From positions 2,480,001 through 2,544,000 of the forward strand of contig NC_056756.1 of the NCBI RefSeq assembly GCF_018687715.1: a stretch of DNA of 64,000 bases, given 5' to 3'. Shown here piece after piece: positions 1-11,876 of this stretch. The stretch is from Carya illinoinensis. Lineage: Eukaryota > Streptophyta > Magnoliopsida > Fagales > Juglandaceae. Position 1 is the stretch's first letter. The number at the start of each line of letters is the position of its first letter. Under the pieces are notes generated by a model that ran no database searches, was not told the DNA's origin, and worked only from the letters and a program-made list of their open reading frames with translations. Position numbers and translations under genes: made by a program.

Positions 1-65
1 ACGTACGGTTTGGATATTCCTTACCATAAATAAGGAGGGAGACTTTTATAGAAGGAAAAATATAG

Positions 66-210
66 TTGTAAGTACAATTGTACACTAATCTATGCATCAA
101 TATGATTGGTCAAAAAGTAGATTTGATTGAAAATAATGTTAATTTAAATTTTAAATATGAATAAATTAGTATTGGTATACAGATTAGTGCGCAACTATAC
201 TTGTATGTAG
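66..210. repeat. MITE-like inverted-repeat element, copy 1
   Basis: The two ends are imperfect inverted repeats of roughly 25 bases; both carry the core CACTAATCT reading inwards (left about 83-91, complement on the right about 181-190). The interior is AT-rich with no coding potential. A related sequence lies at about 50215-50385, sharing the interior stretch that reads GTTAATTTAAATTTTAAATA. This fits a non-autonomous DNA transposon; the superfamily cannot be assigned. The rest of 211-651 holds a short AT microsatellite and the 3' flank of PR-1A, with nothing else recognisable. Confidence 0.5.
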
Positions 211-651
211 CAAAACTCTTTATAAAATTAAGAGGTCATAACTATTAATTGACTGCATGCATAAACACACACACACAAATATATATATATATATATTAAA
301 AAATCTACACAGTAGCCTCACACTTTTTTACACTATTGAAAAATATGAATTTATTATTTTACCATCTTTTATTTTATATTGGTGTGTTGAATGTGGGACT
401 GCTGTGTAACAGTTCTCTATATTTATATAAAGCAACACCGGACATGATGACAAAGCTAGCTTGGTAGCCAGCGCATGCACGAGTAACCAGGTGCTAGCTA
501 CATGACAGAAATTACAACATTTCGGAATCGTAAACACATCAGGCCGTTCAGCTAGCAGATCGAGATAAACCGAACAGCACCTAGCTCGCAATTAATTAGT
601 TGATCATCAGAGTGCGTTTTAGAATTTTAACATGCAGCAGCTAGCACTGAT

Positions 652-1173
652 CTAAACGTCAAAAATGCCCAGAGGTTGTTGAAGAACTCTTAGATAGGGA
701 CGCTGATTGACATAGTTGCCTGGGGGGTCATAATTGCAACTGATAATGGTGCCCCCGTTGTTGCATCGCACTTTAGCACACCCCAAGCGCACGGAGTTTC
801 TCCAAACCACCTGAGTGTAGTGGCGGCACTCCCCACCGACACAGGAGTTGGAGTTGTAATCATACTTTGGCTTCTCTGCCACCCACATGTTCACAGCAGC
901 TGTGCCCGAAAGGTCAGCACTGCCCCATGCAAGGTTCTCGCCATAAGGCCCTCCCGAATGCACAAGCTTGCAGCTGCCTTTGAGTTTGTTAACGTAGTTC
1001 TGCGCATAAGAAGCTACTTTCGCATCCCATCTCATTGGCCCGACACCAACGCGTGCACGAGCCGCTTTGTGAGCATTGAGGTAGTTTTGTGGGGAGTTCT
1101 GGGCAAGGGAGACATGGAATATGGCCAAGCTTACGACACAAACAATTGCTAGAGAAAGCCTGAACACCATCAT
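652..1173 (-). CDS. PR1: Pathogenesis-related protein 1 (PR-1A), with a C-terminal extension
   Basis: Intronless CAP-superfamily (SCP/TAPS) protein of about 173 residues, secreted to the apoplast; family members bind sterols and are induced in defence. The ATG at 1173 is chosen because a signal peptide follows directly (hydrophobic run, predicted cleavage before QNSPQNY) and a TATA box lies about 85 bases upstream; the longer frame to 1221 begins only with TTG. The CAP domain shows YLNAHKAAR (cavity His), YGENLAW (Glu), [10 protein letters not shown] (Glu/His region) and CNYDPPGNY, with six cysteines as in PR-1. The protein is unusually basic near the N-terminus. It continues 13 residues past the usual RPY terminus (ending GIFDV), so the C-terminal CAPE1-type peptide is not terminal. 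First gene of a four-gene minus-strand array. Confidence 0.93.
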   Translation of the reverse strand: MMVFRLSLAIVCVVSLAIFHVSLAQNSPQNYLNAHKAARARVGVGPMRWDAKVASYAQNYVNKLKGSCKLVHSGGPYGENLAWGSADLSGTAAVNMWVAEKPKYDYNSNSCVGGECRHYTQVVWRNSVRLGCAKVRCNNGGTIISCNYDPPGNYVNQRPYLRVLQQPLGIFDV

Positions 1174-1256
1174 ATTGGTTTCCGTTATTACACGCACAAA
1201 ACAAAACAAAATCTTAGACAATAATTGATGGATTAAAGAAGGCCATGGATGCAGGG

Positions 1257-1265
1257 TATATATAC
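1257..1265 (-). promoter_or_regulatory. TATA box of PR-1A
   Basis: A TATATATA-type box lies about 85 bases upstream of the ATG at 1173, placing the expected transcription start near 1225-1230. This position supports the 1173 start. Inferred by eye. Confidence 0.5.
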
Positions 1266-1948
1266 ATTATACAGAGCGTGAGGGAGAGAGAGAAAGTGGA
1301 AGATTATCTGAACAAGTCTATAAAGGCTGCATGATTGTTGAAGAGCATTAAAAAAAATGTAGCCTCCAGAAACGTGCATGGCCCTTGGGCATAAATCTAA
1401 TAGCCATCGCCCTCGGGTAGCTTAAAGATAAGATTGTTTAGTGGCACCAGTTTGATCAAATTGGACTTTCCTTGTGTAAAATTATAAAGGCACCTTGTTT
1501 TACATAAATAACGTATACAAGACAAAGTCTATAAAGTCTGTGCGCCCTTTAATCTTTATCTCAATCATTTTGGAAGATAAGTACTCCATGGTAGGCTAGG
1601 CAGTACTGCTTTATTTTAGAAAGGAACAAGTTGCCATCTCGAACTTGTCTTGTTTTTTCTCGCTCTATGTGCTGCCTTTCCGATTCCAAAGTTGTAATGT
1701 TATTTTATTTTATTTTCTGAGATTCTAAATTATTTATAATCATTGCTTAATCAGTAATGTTTTATACCTTTAATTACCGGTATTACCTAACGCCACGGTT
1801 AAAAAGGTGATCATCTGCGTGATCATGGATGCACGATGTATGACGGGCTGGCCCGTGGAGATCTTAGGGCTTTTCTACGAGAACCACATCTCCCAATGGA
1901 ATGCTTAAGAGGCCCAAAAATCAAAGCTCAAAGTGAGCTATGTATATG

Positions 1949-2116
1949 TATTTGAGTACAAAAATTTTATGTGTAGACATTTTTGTGGATTCTTTTGTGC
2001 ACTCCAGTGATATGATTGGTTGTGTATTAAAAAAAAATTAATCCAGCCAATCATATTAATAGAGTGTGCAAGGAGTACACAAAAATGACTGTATGTACCA
2101 TTACTCATTTGAGTAC
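1949..2116. repeat. Hairpin-forming MITE-like element between PR-1A and PR-1B
   Basis: Two arms of about 80 bases are imperfect inverted repeats meeting near 2036. Matching blocks include ATTTTTGTG (about 1978-1986 and its complement near 2080-2090) and ATATGATTGG (about 2010-2019, complement near 2046-2055). No coding potential. The structure is typical of a foldback or Stowaway/MITE-class sequence in a gene-flanking region. No clear target-site duplication was found. Confidence 0.5.
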
Positions 2117-2441
2117 CCATGGCCGTAGCTGATTGTCGAGATCAAACAAGATGCTCGAACGAATAAATTAATGAATAATGATGCCATTAGATTATTCCAG
2201 CCTTCTCCGGCTGCAAATAAATGAATATTCCATAATCACAAAAAGCTAAGTTCAATCCTCTATCTCGCGCGATAAGTATCAAGGAACAACATAAATATTA
2301 ACATGATTGAGATTATTAATCATTATTTTATATATACCTCCTTTTGTCCCATCAAAAGGCACATAGGAAGAACAATAACTACCATCCACATTATAATTTT
2401 ACTAGACAAATTACACCCCTCATAGGCTTCATGACCAATAT

Positions 2442-2921
2442 TTAAAATGGGCGTTCACCATCGTAATTACCGATAGGATCGTAGTTGCAAGTCATAAAGA
2501 TCCCCCCATCCTTATAACAATTGACCCTGGCACACCCAATACTCTTGGTGTTGCGCCAGACAACCTGGGTGTAGTGCAGGCACTCACCACCCTTGCACGA
2601 GTTGGACTTGACGTCGTAGAATTGTTTCTCATCAACCCACATCTTCACAGCCTCGACTGCGCTGAAGGTACCCCAGCCTTGAGCGATATTCTCCCCATAG
2701 GGTCCATTGGAATGCTCCAAGTTGCAATCCCTCCTCTTGTTAGCATAATTCTTGGCATAGACTTGCAGCGTGTGGTTCCATGTTAGAGGAGCAACACCGA
2801 CTTCGGCACGAGCAGCATTTTGGCCGTCGAGAAAGTCTCGGTAGGAATTTTGTGCTAGGGAGGCCTGAACTAGGGTGAACCCTATGAAGCATATTGCTTG
2901 AAAAAGCTTGCCAAACCCCAT
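2442..2921 (-). CDS. PR1: Pathogenesis-related protein 1 (PR-1B), cavity His replaced by Gln
   Basis: Intronless 159-residue CAP/PR-1 protein with a signal peptide (MGFGKLFQAIC..., predicted cleavage after ASLA before QNSYRDF). An in-frame ATG at 3014 also exists but lies only about 17 bases from the TATA box at 3031-3039, so it should precede the transcription start; the ATG at 2921 sits directly before the signal peptide and matches the start of PR-1C. Motifs: [27 protein letters not shown], six cysteines. The usual AHNAAR motif reads GQNAAR, so the conserved histidine of the CAP cavity is lost. The protein ends RPF rather than RPY. Closest relative in the window is PR-1C. A copia element sits about 507 bases upstream in the same transcriptional direction. 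Confidence 0.92.
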   Translation of the reverse strand: MGFGKLFQAICFIGFTLVQASLAQNSYRDFLDGQNAARAEVGVAPLTWNHTLQVYAKNYANKRRDCNLEHSNGPYGENIAQGWGTFSAVEAVKMWVDEKQFYDVKSNSCKGGECLHYTQVVWRNTKSIGCARVNCYKDGGIFMTCNYDPIGNYDGERPF

Positions 2922-3030
2922 TTTAGAAGACTTGTCAGGTTTATAGATTTGTGGTGGCTGTTGGGAAAAATGGGGCATATGATCTCGGTTTTTATAAGCC
3001 ACTTTGATCTGCATGATTAGGTGTACATAC

Positions 3031-3039
3031 TATATATAG
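3031..3039 (-). promoter_or_regulatory. TATA box of PR-1B
   Basis: CTATATATA on the minus strand, 110 bases upstream of the ATG at 2921. It decides against the in-frame ATG at 3014, which is too close to be transcribed. The equivalent site of PR-1C (about 18925-18942) is altered to a weaker CATATATGTATA-type run. Confidence 0.5.
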
Positions 3040-3428
3040 CTAGTGAATATTAGTGGTGTCTCCCAATTTCTCTCCGTTATAATCTCAACTTAATTATAAG
3101 TAATATTTAGGTAGAACGAACGTTATTATTCCTGGCCTTATATATTTATATATGATCTAATTATATACATGGGGCAGTGATACTCTTACCTCTTATGTCT
3201 TCATGAATTGATAATATATATATTTTCGCCCTCACGCTTTAAACGAATTTCACCCCTTTTATTGAAAATGAAGGGAGGGCAATCTTTTGTCACCTGTCTA
3301 ATAACTCCTAATTTCTAAAGAAAGAAATAGTCGGGTACGTAGACTTTTCGTACTATATATTGTTATTATTATAATTAAGTGATATATTTTTATAACTATT
3401 TTGTCAATGAGGTCGTGATGGTAGAAAT

Positions 3429-3816
3429 TGTAAGAAAAAGCTGTAATGAATAAAAAGATCTATAGGATCTTTTACCTCCGGTCATCTGTGCTTGATAACT
3501 GGAAAACTTCAAATCTACAAAAGAGACTAGAGATTTTGCAGGGAAGGGACTTCTAGTCTTTTGTCTTAAAACTTTTTTGGGTGAGTCTAATGGAAAACAC
3601 AAGCCCCTTTATATAGGCAAGACTAGGGACCCTCATTTATTACTCCTACAACCTTTAGGCTACCCTCATTATTCCATCCATCACAAAATAGCAAGGGTTA
3701 CCACTTTATTTATGAAGGGCAATTACCTATACTTGATAGATGAAGTGTATCATCTTAGATGAAGTGAACCACTTTAGGGAAGACAAAAGTTTTCTAGGAA
3801 AACCAAAAGTCTAACA
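3429..3816 (-). repeat. 3' LTR of copia element 1
   Basis: 388-bp direct repeat of 8755-9142, TG...CA ends. It lies on the PR-1B side, and its transcriptional direction points toward PR-1B, whose ATG is about 507 bases away. Confidence 0.93.
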
Positions 3817-4100
3817 TTCTCCCACTTGGTTCACTTAATAGGTAAAACTGAAATGGCCAAAATAATGCCCTTAATTCTGTTAAGGTATCCTATATACGAA
3901 CCATGGTGGTATTGCTCTTTATAGTGAACATTTCCCTTCCATGTGTCACAATACATAGTATCCCTTAAAAAATACTTTATGAACAACTATTAAAAGTCAT
4001 TCGGGTCCAACTTAATCACCCAATGGATATGACGAATTCTTTACTTTATGCGCAAAACTAAAACTGAATTCAACTTTATTCTATATAGTAACATGAGAGA

Positions 4101-7100
4101 TTACACTTTAGTTAGGCCCATACGATCCACATGACCTTGAAACTGTTTTACCGGTAAACCTTTGGTCATTGGATCAGCTAACATCAAGTCTGTATTGGTG
4201 TGCTCAATATACACCACATTATATTTGATGCTCTCTCTCACACTTAAATACTTTATGTCAATATGCTTGCTTCTGCTTCCGCTCTTATTGTTCTTTGAGA
4301 AGAACACTGCAGCGGTATTATCACAAAGAATCTTTATTGGTCTTTGAATGGAATCGACAATTTTAAGACCAGAAATAAAATTCTTCAACCATATGGCTTG
4401 TGTCGTTGCTTCATAGCACACAATGAATTTTGCCTCCATAGTAGACGTAGCAACTATAGATTGCTTCGTACTCTTCCAAGATATAGCTCATTCAGCAAGA
4501 AGAAAGATATATCCAGAAGTAGACTTTCTGGTGTCTACACAACCGGCAAAATCCGAATCTGAATAGCCAACCACTTGTAAATTTTCTGTATGCCTGTAGG
4601 TTAGCATGTAATTCTTGGTTCCTTGCAAATACCGCATCACCTTCTTTGCAGCTATCCAATGTTGAAGTCTTGGGTTACTTTGATAGCGACCCAATAATCC
4701 AACTGCTAGACATATGTCTGGACGGGTACAAACTTGAGCATACATCAAGCTACCCACTGCAGATGCATAAGGTACACTTTTCATCTGCTCTTGTTCCAAT
4801 GCATTTTCAGGTGATTGTCCTTTATGAAATTTATCACCTTTGATTATGGGAGCTACAGAGGCTTTACAATCTTTCATACCGAATCTCTGTAAAACTTTTT
4901 CAATGTAGGCCTTTTGAGACAGTCTTAAGACTCTTTGTTTCCTGTCTCTGTGAATCTCTATGCCAATAACATAAGAGGCTTCACCCATATCCTTCATTTC
5001 AAAATTTTGGGAGAGAAATTGTTTAGTCTCATGTAACAATCTCAAATCACTGCTTGCAAGAAGAATATCGTCTACATATAGGACTAAGAAAATGTATTTG
5101 CTCCCACTGACTTTAAAGTATATACATTGATCAACAAGATTCTCGATAAAACCGTATGAGATAATAATCTTGTGAAACTTTAAATACCATTGACGGGAAG
5201 CTTGTTTTAGTCCATAAAGAGACTTCTTCAATTTACATACTTTCTGACTGTCGTTACTGAAACCTTCAGGTTGTTTCATGTATACCACTTCATCAAGATC
5301 CCCATTAAGAAAAGTCGTTTTCACATCCATTTGATGTAACTCTAAATCAAAATGAGCTACTAAAGCCATGATTATCCTCAACGAATCCTTCTTAGAGACC
5401 GGAGAGAAGGTTTCATGATAATCAATGCCTTCCTTCTGAGTGAATCCTTTAGCGACAAGTCTAGTCTTATATCGTTCGACATTACCAGAAGAATCTCGTT
5501 TGGTTTTAAAAACCCATTTGCAGCCAACTGTTGCCGCCCCTTCTGGTAATTCGACGAGATCCCAGACTTGGTTCTTATAAATGGATTCTAACTCATTTTT
5601 CATGGCATCCAACCAAAATGTAGATTTATCTCCACTCATGGCTTGTGAAAACGTAATTGGGTCTTCCGGAAGTCCAATGTCAAAATCAGACTCAATTAGG
5701 TATACAATGTAATCATCAGGAATAGCAGGCCTACGTATTCTTGAGGATCTTCTTAGAGCCATTACTTCATCATTTGGAGATGACTCAATTGGCTCAGACT
5801 GTAAATGCGGAATAATTTCAGATTGAACCTCATTTACGGGAACATGTTGTACTTGAATTGGTGTCATTACATGATCTTGCGATCTATTTTGCCTTAAGAC
5901 AACCATTCTTTCTCCAAAAGAAGGCAAAGTAGCATGTTCAGGTGTTTCCTCAAAAGTGACCTCTTGAGGATTCACACTCCCACTAGGTTCAACATCCTCA
6001 AGAAATTTTGCATTTTTAGATTCAACAATTCGAGGGCTATTATTAGGACAATAAAATCTATATCCTTTGGAGTTATTTGAATACCCAATAAAGAAACCGC
6101 TAGTTGTCTTTGGATCTAACTTCTTTATGTTTGGATTATAAATCCTAACTTCAGCAGGACAACCCCATATGTGTATATGATTTAAACTAGGTTTCTACCC
6201 TTTCCACAACTCGAAAGGTGTCTTAGAGACAGATTTGGATGGAACCTTATTCAATATATACACTGCAGTTTTAAGAGTTTCACTCCATAAGGAAAATTGC
6301 ATATTAGATTTACTAATCATGCTCCTTACCATATCCATTAGCGTACGATTCATTCTTTCTGCAACACCATTTTGTGATGGTGTACCAGGCATTGAATATT
6401 GGGCAACAATGCCTTCTTCCTGAAGGAAATTTGCAAATGGACCCTTAATTTGTCCATGTTCTGTGTACCTACCATAATATTCCCCTCCTCTATCAGATCT
6501 TACGATCTTGATTTTCTTTTCACTTTGATTCTCTACTTCTGCTTTATAGGCTTTGAAAACATCTAGTGCTTGAGCCTTCTCATTCAGAAGATAAAGATAC
6601 ATATACCTAGAATAGTCGTCAATAAATGAGATAAAATATCTCTGACCATTCAGGCAAGGGGTAGAAAATGGTCCACATATATCTGTGTGTATAATCTCAA
6701 GAATACTTGAGCTCCTTCTTGAACCTTTAGAATTATTGATGGTCTGCTTGCCCTTTATGCAGTCCACACAATTCTTGAAGTCAGTAAAATCAAGATCCTG
6801 TAGGACCCCTTCTTTTACTAACCGTCTCATCCTCTCTATAGAGATGTGTCCCAATCTCTTATGCCATAATAGAGAAGATTTTTCATTCAAAAGGTTTCTC
6901 TTAATGCCAACTGAATGCAGAGAGAGATAATTCTCTTCAAAATCGGGATGAATATCTAATTTAAAAAGGTTATCAACTAAAGTTCCAGAACCAACAGGAA
7001 TTTTATTCTTAAAAACAGTCATAACATTTTCAAAAAGGAAACTGTATCCTTTGATAACAAGTTTGGAAACAGAAATTAAATTTCTACAAAATTCTGGAAT

Positions 7101-8114
7101 ATAAAAAACATTATTTAAATCCAAAACATGTCCCGATTTGAGAATCACTCTAAAAACTCCAACTGCAACAACTTGTGAACGCCCTTTATTTCCGGTGAAA
7201 ACCCAAAGTTCACTTGTTGTTGGTTTCCTTCTGGTGAGAAAACCCTGCAATGTATTCACAATATGAATTGAAGAACCAGAATCAATCCACCATGAATTTT
7301 TAGGAGCATCAATGAAAAAAGATTCATGACACACAAGAGATATAGAGCTACCTTTCTTTTCAAGCCACTCTTTATACTTGATGCAACTCTTCTTTACATG
7401 TCCCTCTTTCTTGCAAAAGAAGCAGGTCACCTTTTTGCCATTAGATCCATTGGATTTTGATGGCACATTATGCTTCCTTTTCTTTTGAGGTCCACTTTGG
7501 CCCTTCTCGGTCTTAACTTTATCATTCACGACCTTATTTGCACTTTCAGGTCGATCATGCTTCATCCTTTCCTCTTCTTGCACACACATGGTCAGAAGAT
7601 CCGTAACTGACCAGTTTTCCTTATGTGTGTTATAAGAGATCTTGAAAGGTCCATACTCAGATGGCAATGAGTCAAGGATGAAATGGACCAAGAATAGCTC
7701 AGATATCTCTATCTTTAAGCCCTTAAGTTGAGAAACAATATCTCTCATTTCTGTAATGTATGCACGCATACCCTTAGAACTGTCGAAAGCTTTAGTAGTG
7801 AATTGCCTGATAAGAGTGCTAGCTAAAGCCTTGTCAGAGCGAACAAACTGTTCCTCAATTGCCTGCATTAATTCCTTAATTGTAGCGCAATCACCAATAG
7901 AACCTCTAATGCTCTTACTCATGCGAGACTTTATGAGCATTAGACTTAGGCGATTAGATCGCTCCCACCATTGGCGATTTTCAATAACTTCCTGTGCATC
8001 CGTATCCGTGGCAGCAGGTGGTTGTTCCACACGGAGTGCATAGTCAAGATCCATATACCCCAAGGTAAATTGAACCGAATCTTTCCAGTCAGAAAAATTA
8101 GTACCATCAAGCAT
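4101..8114 (-). pseudogene. Copia gag-pol polyprotein with two in-frame stop codons
   Basis: One continuous reading frame of about 1337 codons, start ATG at 8114, broken only by a TAG at 6195-6197 and a TGA at 4488-4490. Order is gag, protease, integrase, reverse transcriptase, RNase H, diagnostic of copia. Gag carries the zinc knuckle CFFCKKEGHVKKSC (near 7400-7440). The protease motif is WWIDSGSS. The integrase shows an HHCC zinc finger (HKRLGH...CVDC), HTDICGP, FIDDYSRY and SDRGGEYYG. The RT shows KWVFKTKRD, LHQMDVKTTFLNGD, SLYGLKQA and the catalytic YVDDILLAS. RNase H ends in KHIDIKY and ADPMTKGLP. The first stop falls after FELWKG in the integrase tail, the second in the RNase H domain. 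The lineage was not assigned. Confidence 0.93.
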
Positions 8115-8740
8115 TGGAATAAAATAAACACCATCAGCTAAAGATTGTGGTACAACAGCTGCAAAACCAAGAAAAACTTTAATGCTATGAATTCAAGTAA
8201 ATTTTAACCTTCCTGTGGGAAAAGGTTGCAAAACAGCATAAATTTACTCATCTTTATTTATAAGACAAATTATTCCAAATATTAACAAATAAAACTATCT
8301 ACACCTGTAGGCAGAAGATAAATTTAACTGTTAATACCGAAAATCATTTTCTTATACTAATTAAATCACAAAAATTAAATATTTCCCTGTAGGGATAAAT
8401 CCTTAAAACCTATGATTTAATTACAATGAGATTCCATTTTTTTTTATATGTATTCTTTTAAATAATAAGGATGCTGTGGCATTACCTTCATTATTAAAAG
8501 AAATACAACTGGACATCTCCTTAAAAAACTGTAAATTAGCCCAAAGGCCCAACAATATGAATTGAACTTGAAATTGAGCCCACAAAAGATTGAAATCATG
8601 ACCCGGCTCCTCTCTCACAATATAGATTATGACAAAAAAAAAAACATTAATCATGCAAAGAACAAAACTAGATTTCAAAAGCCCATTAAATGAACAAAAA
8701 AAAAATACTAATAATTCAAACACAAAGCTGAAAGGCAACC

Positions 8741-8752
8741 GCTCTGATACCA
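8741..8752 (-). other. Primer-binding site of copia element 1
   Basis: TGGTATCAGAGC on the minus strand, two bases from the inner edge of the 5' LTR. This is the standard plant copia site complementary to initiator methionine tRNA. Confidence 0.85.
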
Positions 8753-8754
8753 AA

Positions 8755-9142
8755 TGTAAGAAAAAGCTGTAATGAATAAAAAGATCTATAGGATCTTTTA
8801 CCTCCGGCCATTTGTGCTTGATAATTGGAAAACTTCAAATCTACAAAAGAGACTAGAGATTTTGCAGGGAAGGGACTTCTAGTCTTTTGCCTTAGAACTT
8901 TTTTGGGTGAGTCTAATGGAAAACACAAGCCCCTTTATATAGGCAAGACTAGGGACCCTCATTTATTACTCCTACAACCTTTAGGCTACCCTCATTATTC
9001 CATCCATCACAAAATAGCAAGGGTCACCACTTTATTTATGAAGGGCAATTACCTATGCTTGATAGATGAAGTGTATCATCTTAGATGAAGTGAACCACTT
9101 TAGGGAAGACAAAGGTTTTCTAGAAAAACCAAAAGTCTAACA
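8755..9142 (-). repeat. 5' LTR of copia element 1
   Basis: 388-bp direct repeat of 3429-3816, followed by the target duplication GAAAT at 9143-9147. Confidence 0.93.
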
Positions 9143-9222
9143 GAAATTGGATACATTTAATTAAGGATCAAGATACTAGTAATGTTATATACAATTCTAA
9201 GATGTGCAACCATTACTCACTC

Positions 9223-10326
9223 TTTTTTTTTTTTTTTTTTTTTTTTTGAGGATATATATAACCTCCAATCTTATTAGAAATCTCTCACTTTGGCTGAGGA
9301 ATTCCCTTTACAATACCGAATCTCCTTACAAGCTTATTGCAATAAAATGAAATAATAAAATCAAGCAAAACCACAATATAAACGTGTAACTAGAATGAAA
9401 ACGACGTCAAAACCAGTGCTAAACCATTCTCAAATTCAGCAAGCCAGTACGATCAGTTCTCAATATTCCTTTAAGCAGTTGAGGAAGATTTCTATGTGAA
9501 AACTCTTCAGTGCATGCCCCTACTACCCAATCTTGCAAGCAATTTGGTGCAGAGTTCCTCTCCCTAAACACATGTTGATACCGCATATTCATCTCCCTGA
9601 GTAGGCTGCAAAAGTTTTCTCCCAAAATTCCTTCAAGTACCAAATATTACATTGACCTTCTTTCAGCCAGTTGACTATTAAAAGTGAATCCAATTCGTGA
9701 ACAACATTATTAAAACCAAACAATTTACTACGTCGCAAACCAAGGAGTGCCATGAACTCCACCCGATTATTCGAACCAATACCAGTATATTTCGTCAAAA
9801 CAAATTGCAAAATACCATCATGATTTCTTAAAGTTAAAACACCACCTACACCAGATTCTCCAGGAGTTTTAAAGCTGCTCTCATCCACATTTAATTTAAA
9901 CCATCCTAGACTTAACTTATGCCAAGAAATTGCATGCACCTGTTTTGAGCAAGAATGAGCAATCTACAACTTCAATTCTTTCAAAATAGTAATGTCCCTC
10001 TTATTCAAATGATTGGAAACTCGCAATATACTACCAACCAAACTTATCCAGTATTTAATAGACCGCTATAAAGCATCGAAAGGCTCTTTACGACCTTCCA
10101 TACGAGCAAAGAACCTTAGGGACCATCTATAGGTCAGAATCATCGAAACCAAACCAACAAGACTTCTCACCTGGGAGGACTTCTTGGTTCTTCGAAACCA
10201 AGCTTCCACTGATTGAGACCAAGAACAATTTTGTACATATGGAATACCCAAAAAATTCAAACTCCATAATTTGGTAGCAATTTGACCCCCATATAAAACA
10301 TGATTTAAAAAAAGTACTAGAGTCCA
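9223..10326 (-). mobile_element. 5'-truncated LINE (L1-type non-LTR retrotransposon)
   Basis: A run of about 25 T at 9223-9247 is the poly(A) tail of a minus-strand insertion. Upstream of it lie a plant-LINE RNase H domain (9419-9939) and remnants of the region between RT and RNase H (10066-10327; peptide pieces such as VEAWFRRTKKSSQVRSL). The flanks, ATTACTCACTC on the left and CACTTTTAAAAAAT on the right, match one continuous stretch in the sister duplication near 19420-19440, which fixes the limits. The element is dead on arrival: only its last 1.1 kb is present. Confidence 0.82.
9419..9939 (-). pseudogene. LINE RNase H domain remnant
   Basis: The frame 9589-9939 reads GWFKLNVDESS, GVGGVLT, SNNRVEFMALL and ELDSLLIVNWL, giving the first three acidic residues of the RNase H fold (D, E, D). 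The matching C-terminal part continues in another frame at 9419-9643, so there is a frameshift near 9600-9640. RNase H processes the RNA strand during LINE reverse transcription. No longer functional. Confidence 0.8.
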
Positions 10327-11838
10327 CTTTTAAAAAATGTTTTTTTCATATAAGTTTTAGATTTACTTACCTACTTTTTTTAAATATAGTTTGCATACTT
10401 TATGATTACAAATATTATTTCTCTCTTGATATATAGAGTATCCATTATCCACATACGTAGTAATACATTTGCCATGCATGCATATATGACAATTATCGAA
10501 GTCATAAATTAAAGGTCGAAGATTTGCATGTAAAATATACCTTAATGCAAAAAATGATATTTGCAATTATATGGTGTGAAAGTCTCGCTTATTCTTTTTT
10601 AAAAATATAAATAAATCTAATACTTATATAAAAAATTATTTTTTTTAATGGTGGAGTACCCCACTATTTTTTCAAAGTGAGTGGGCAGATTTGCAAATCC
10701 TAGGACCATATCTAACATTATTCTACATTAATACCACTAACTTGTACTTTGTATTTCATGTAGCATTTAATTTAATTTTATTTTCAACTAACCTTCAAAT
10801 TGTCTTTTCCATTAATTAATTAAGTTTTTCAAATAAATACTAATTTCACATGATAGTATTAGAATATAATTTCAAGTAAATATTCGATCTGTGCATCGTC
10901 CGGTTACTAAAATCATAAATTAAATAACTAATTAACCCACGCCTTATTAATCTAACGTACGTGGCTTACTAGCCTTAATTAGACAAGATATTTCTCGATC
11001 TATCTGCAACACATAATCTACACCGAACAGAATATTATTCTGACGATTCTTATTCTGACGATCAGTTAATTAATCGATAGAAACTATGGATTGAGATGGA
11101 AAAAGATACCATACAAAATGAAAATATTGAAAAATAATGATTAATTATAAAATTAAAAATTGTTTCACGAAGCCTACTAGTTGTTCGGCTTAAATAGCTT
11201 CAAAACTCGATATTGTGAGAATTTTCTTAAAAATAAAAAATCTAAATTATTACATGAGAATGAAACATATAAGTAAACAAGAATCTGACTAAAAGTTTGG
11301 TCAAAATTGAAATCAGAATTTTTTCTAAAATTTGAAACAAAATATTTTCTTAAAAGACAAAATTAATATTATCCAATTCATAAAAGATTGAGTTTTTATT
11401 TTCATAATTGCTCATATTCATCTTCTTAAAGTAGTCCAACGTAATCAATGTAGAATCTAGATCCAAATTCTCCTTATGATAACTTGCATAAATAATTGAA
11501 AAATGATAGTTACAATTCTAGAATGTTTAAGCTTTACGCATTTTTTTAAAAAAAGTGGTTAAATTTGAAGCTCATATAAAAAATAAAATATAAAAAATAA
11601 AATTAATAATAGATCACTTTTTAAAAAACAAAAAAATTAATAATAGACCAATTTTTTTAAAAAATAAATACGCAAAACTTACACAAACTTACACACTATC
11701 TAATATTAAAAAATAAATACGCAAAACTTACACAAACTTACACACTATCTAATATTACTCTAAATAATTTGGATAGTAAGTGGCATGGATCGCAGTTTCT
11801 CTCTATTATATTCTCAATTGAACCGTTTCAAATATCTA

Positions 11839-11876
<38 letters not shown>

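Larger units (their letters stand above)
2308..3428. repeat. Segmental duplication copy 1 (contains PR-1B)
   Basis: Matches 18201-19332 over PR-1 coding sequence, promoter and downstream flank; shared landmarks include the 3' flank TTATTAATCATTATTTTATA and the upstream stretch around AATGAAG followed by CAATCTTTTGTCA. Homology resumes beyond the copia insertion at 9143-9222 and again after the LINE near 10316. The duplication therefore predates both insertions. Confidence 0.85.
3429..9142 (-). mobile_element. Ty1/copia LTR retrotransposon 1 (full length, 5.7 kb)
   Basis: Complete element with two 388-bp LTRs (3429-3816 and 8755-9142), each starting TG and ending CA. A 5-bp target duplication GAAAT is visible at 3424-3428 and 9143-9147. 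The primer-binding site next to the right LTR (8741-8752) reads TGGTATCAGAGC on the minus strand, complementary to initiator tRNA-Met, so the right LTR is the 5' LTR. A purine-rich tract (AGTGGGAGAA) abuts the left LTR at 3817-3827. The LTRs differ at roughly nine positions by eye (about 2%). The polyprotein occupies 4101-8114. The uninterrupted site is preserved in the sister duplication near 19333. Confidence 0.95.

Noticed and set aside
820..1152. 110-codon plus-strand frame opposite PR-1A, and similar frames opposite PR-1B, C and D
   Set aside because: Shadow frames of a conserved gene on the other strand.
2922..3014. Upstream in-frame ATG of PR-1B as the start
   Set aside because: It is too close to the TATA box to be in the transcript, and the 2921 ATG gives a clean signal peptide matching PR-1C.
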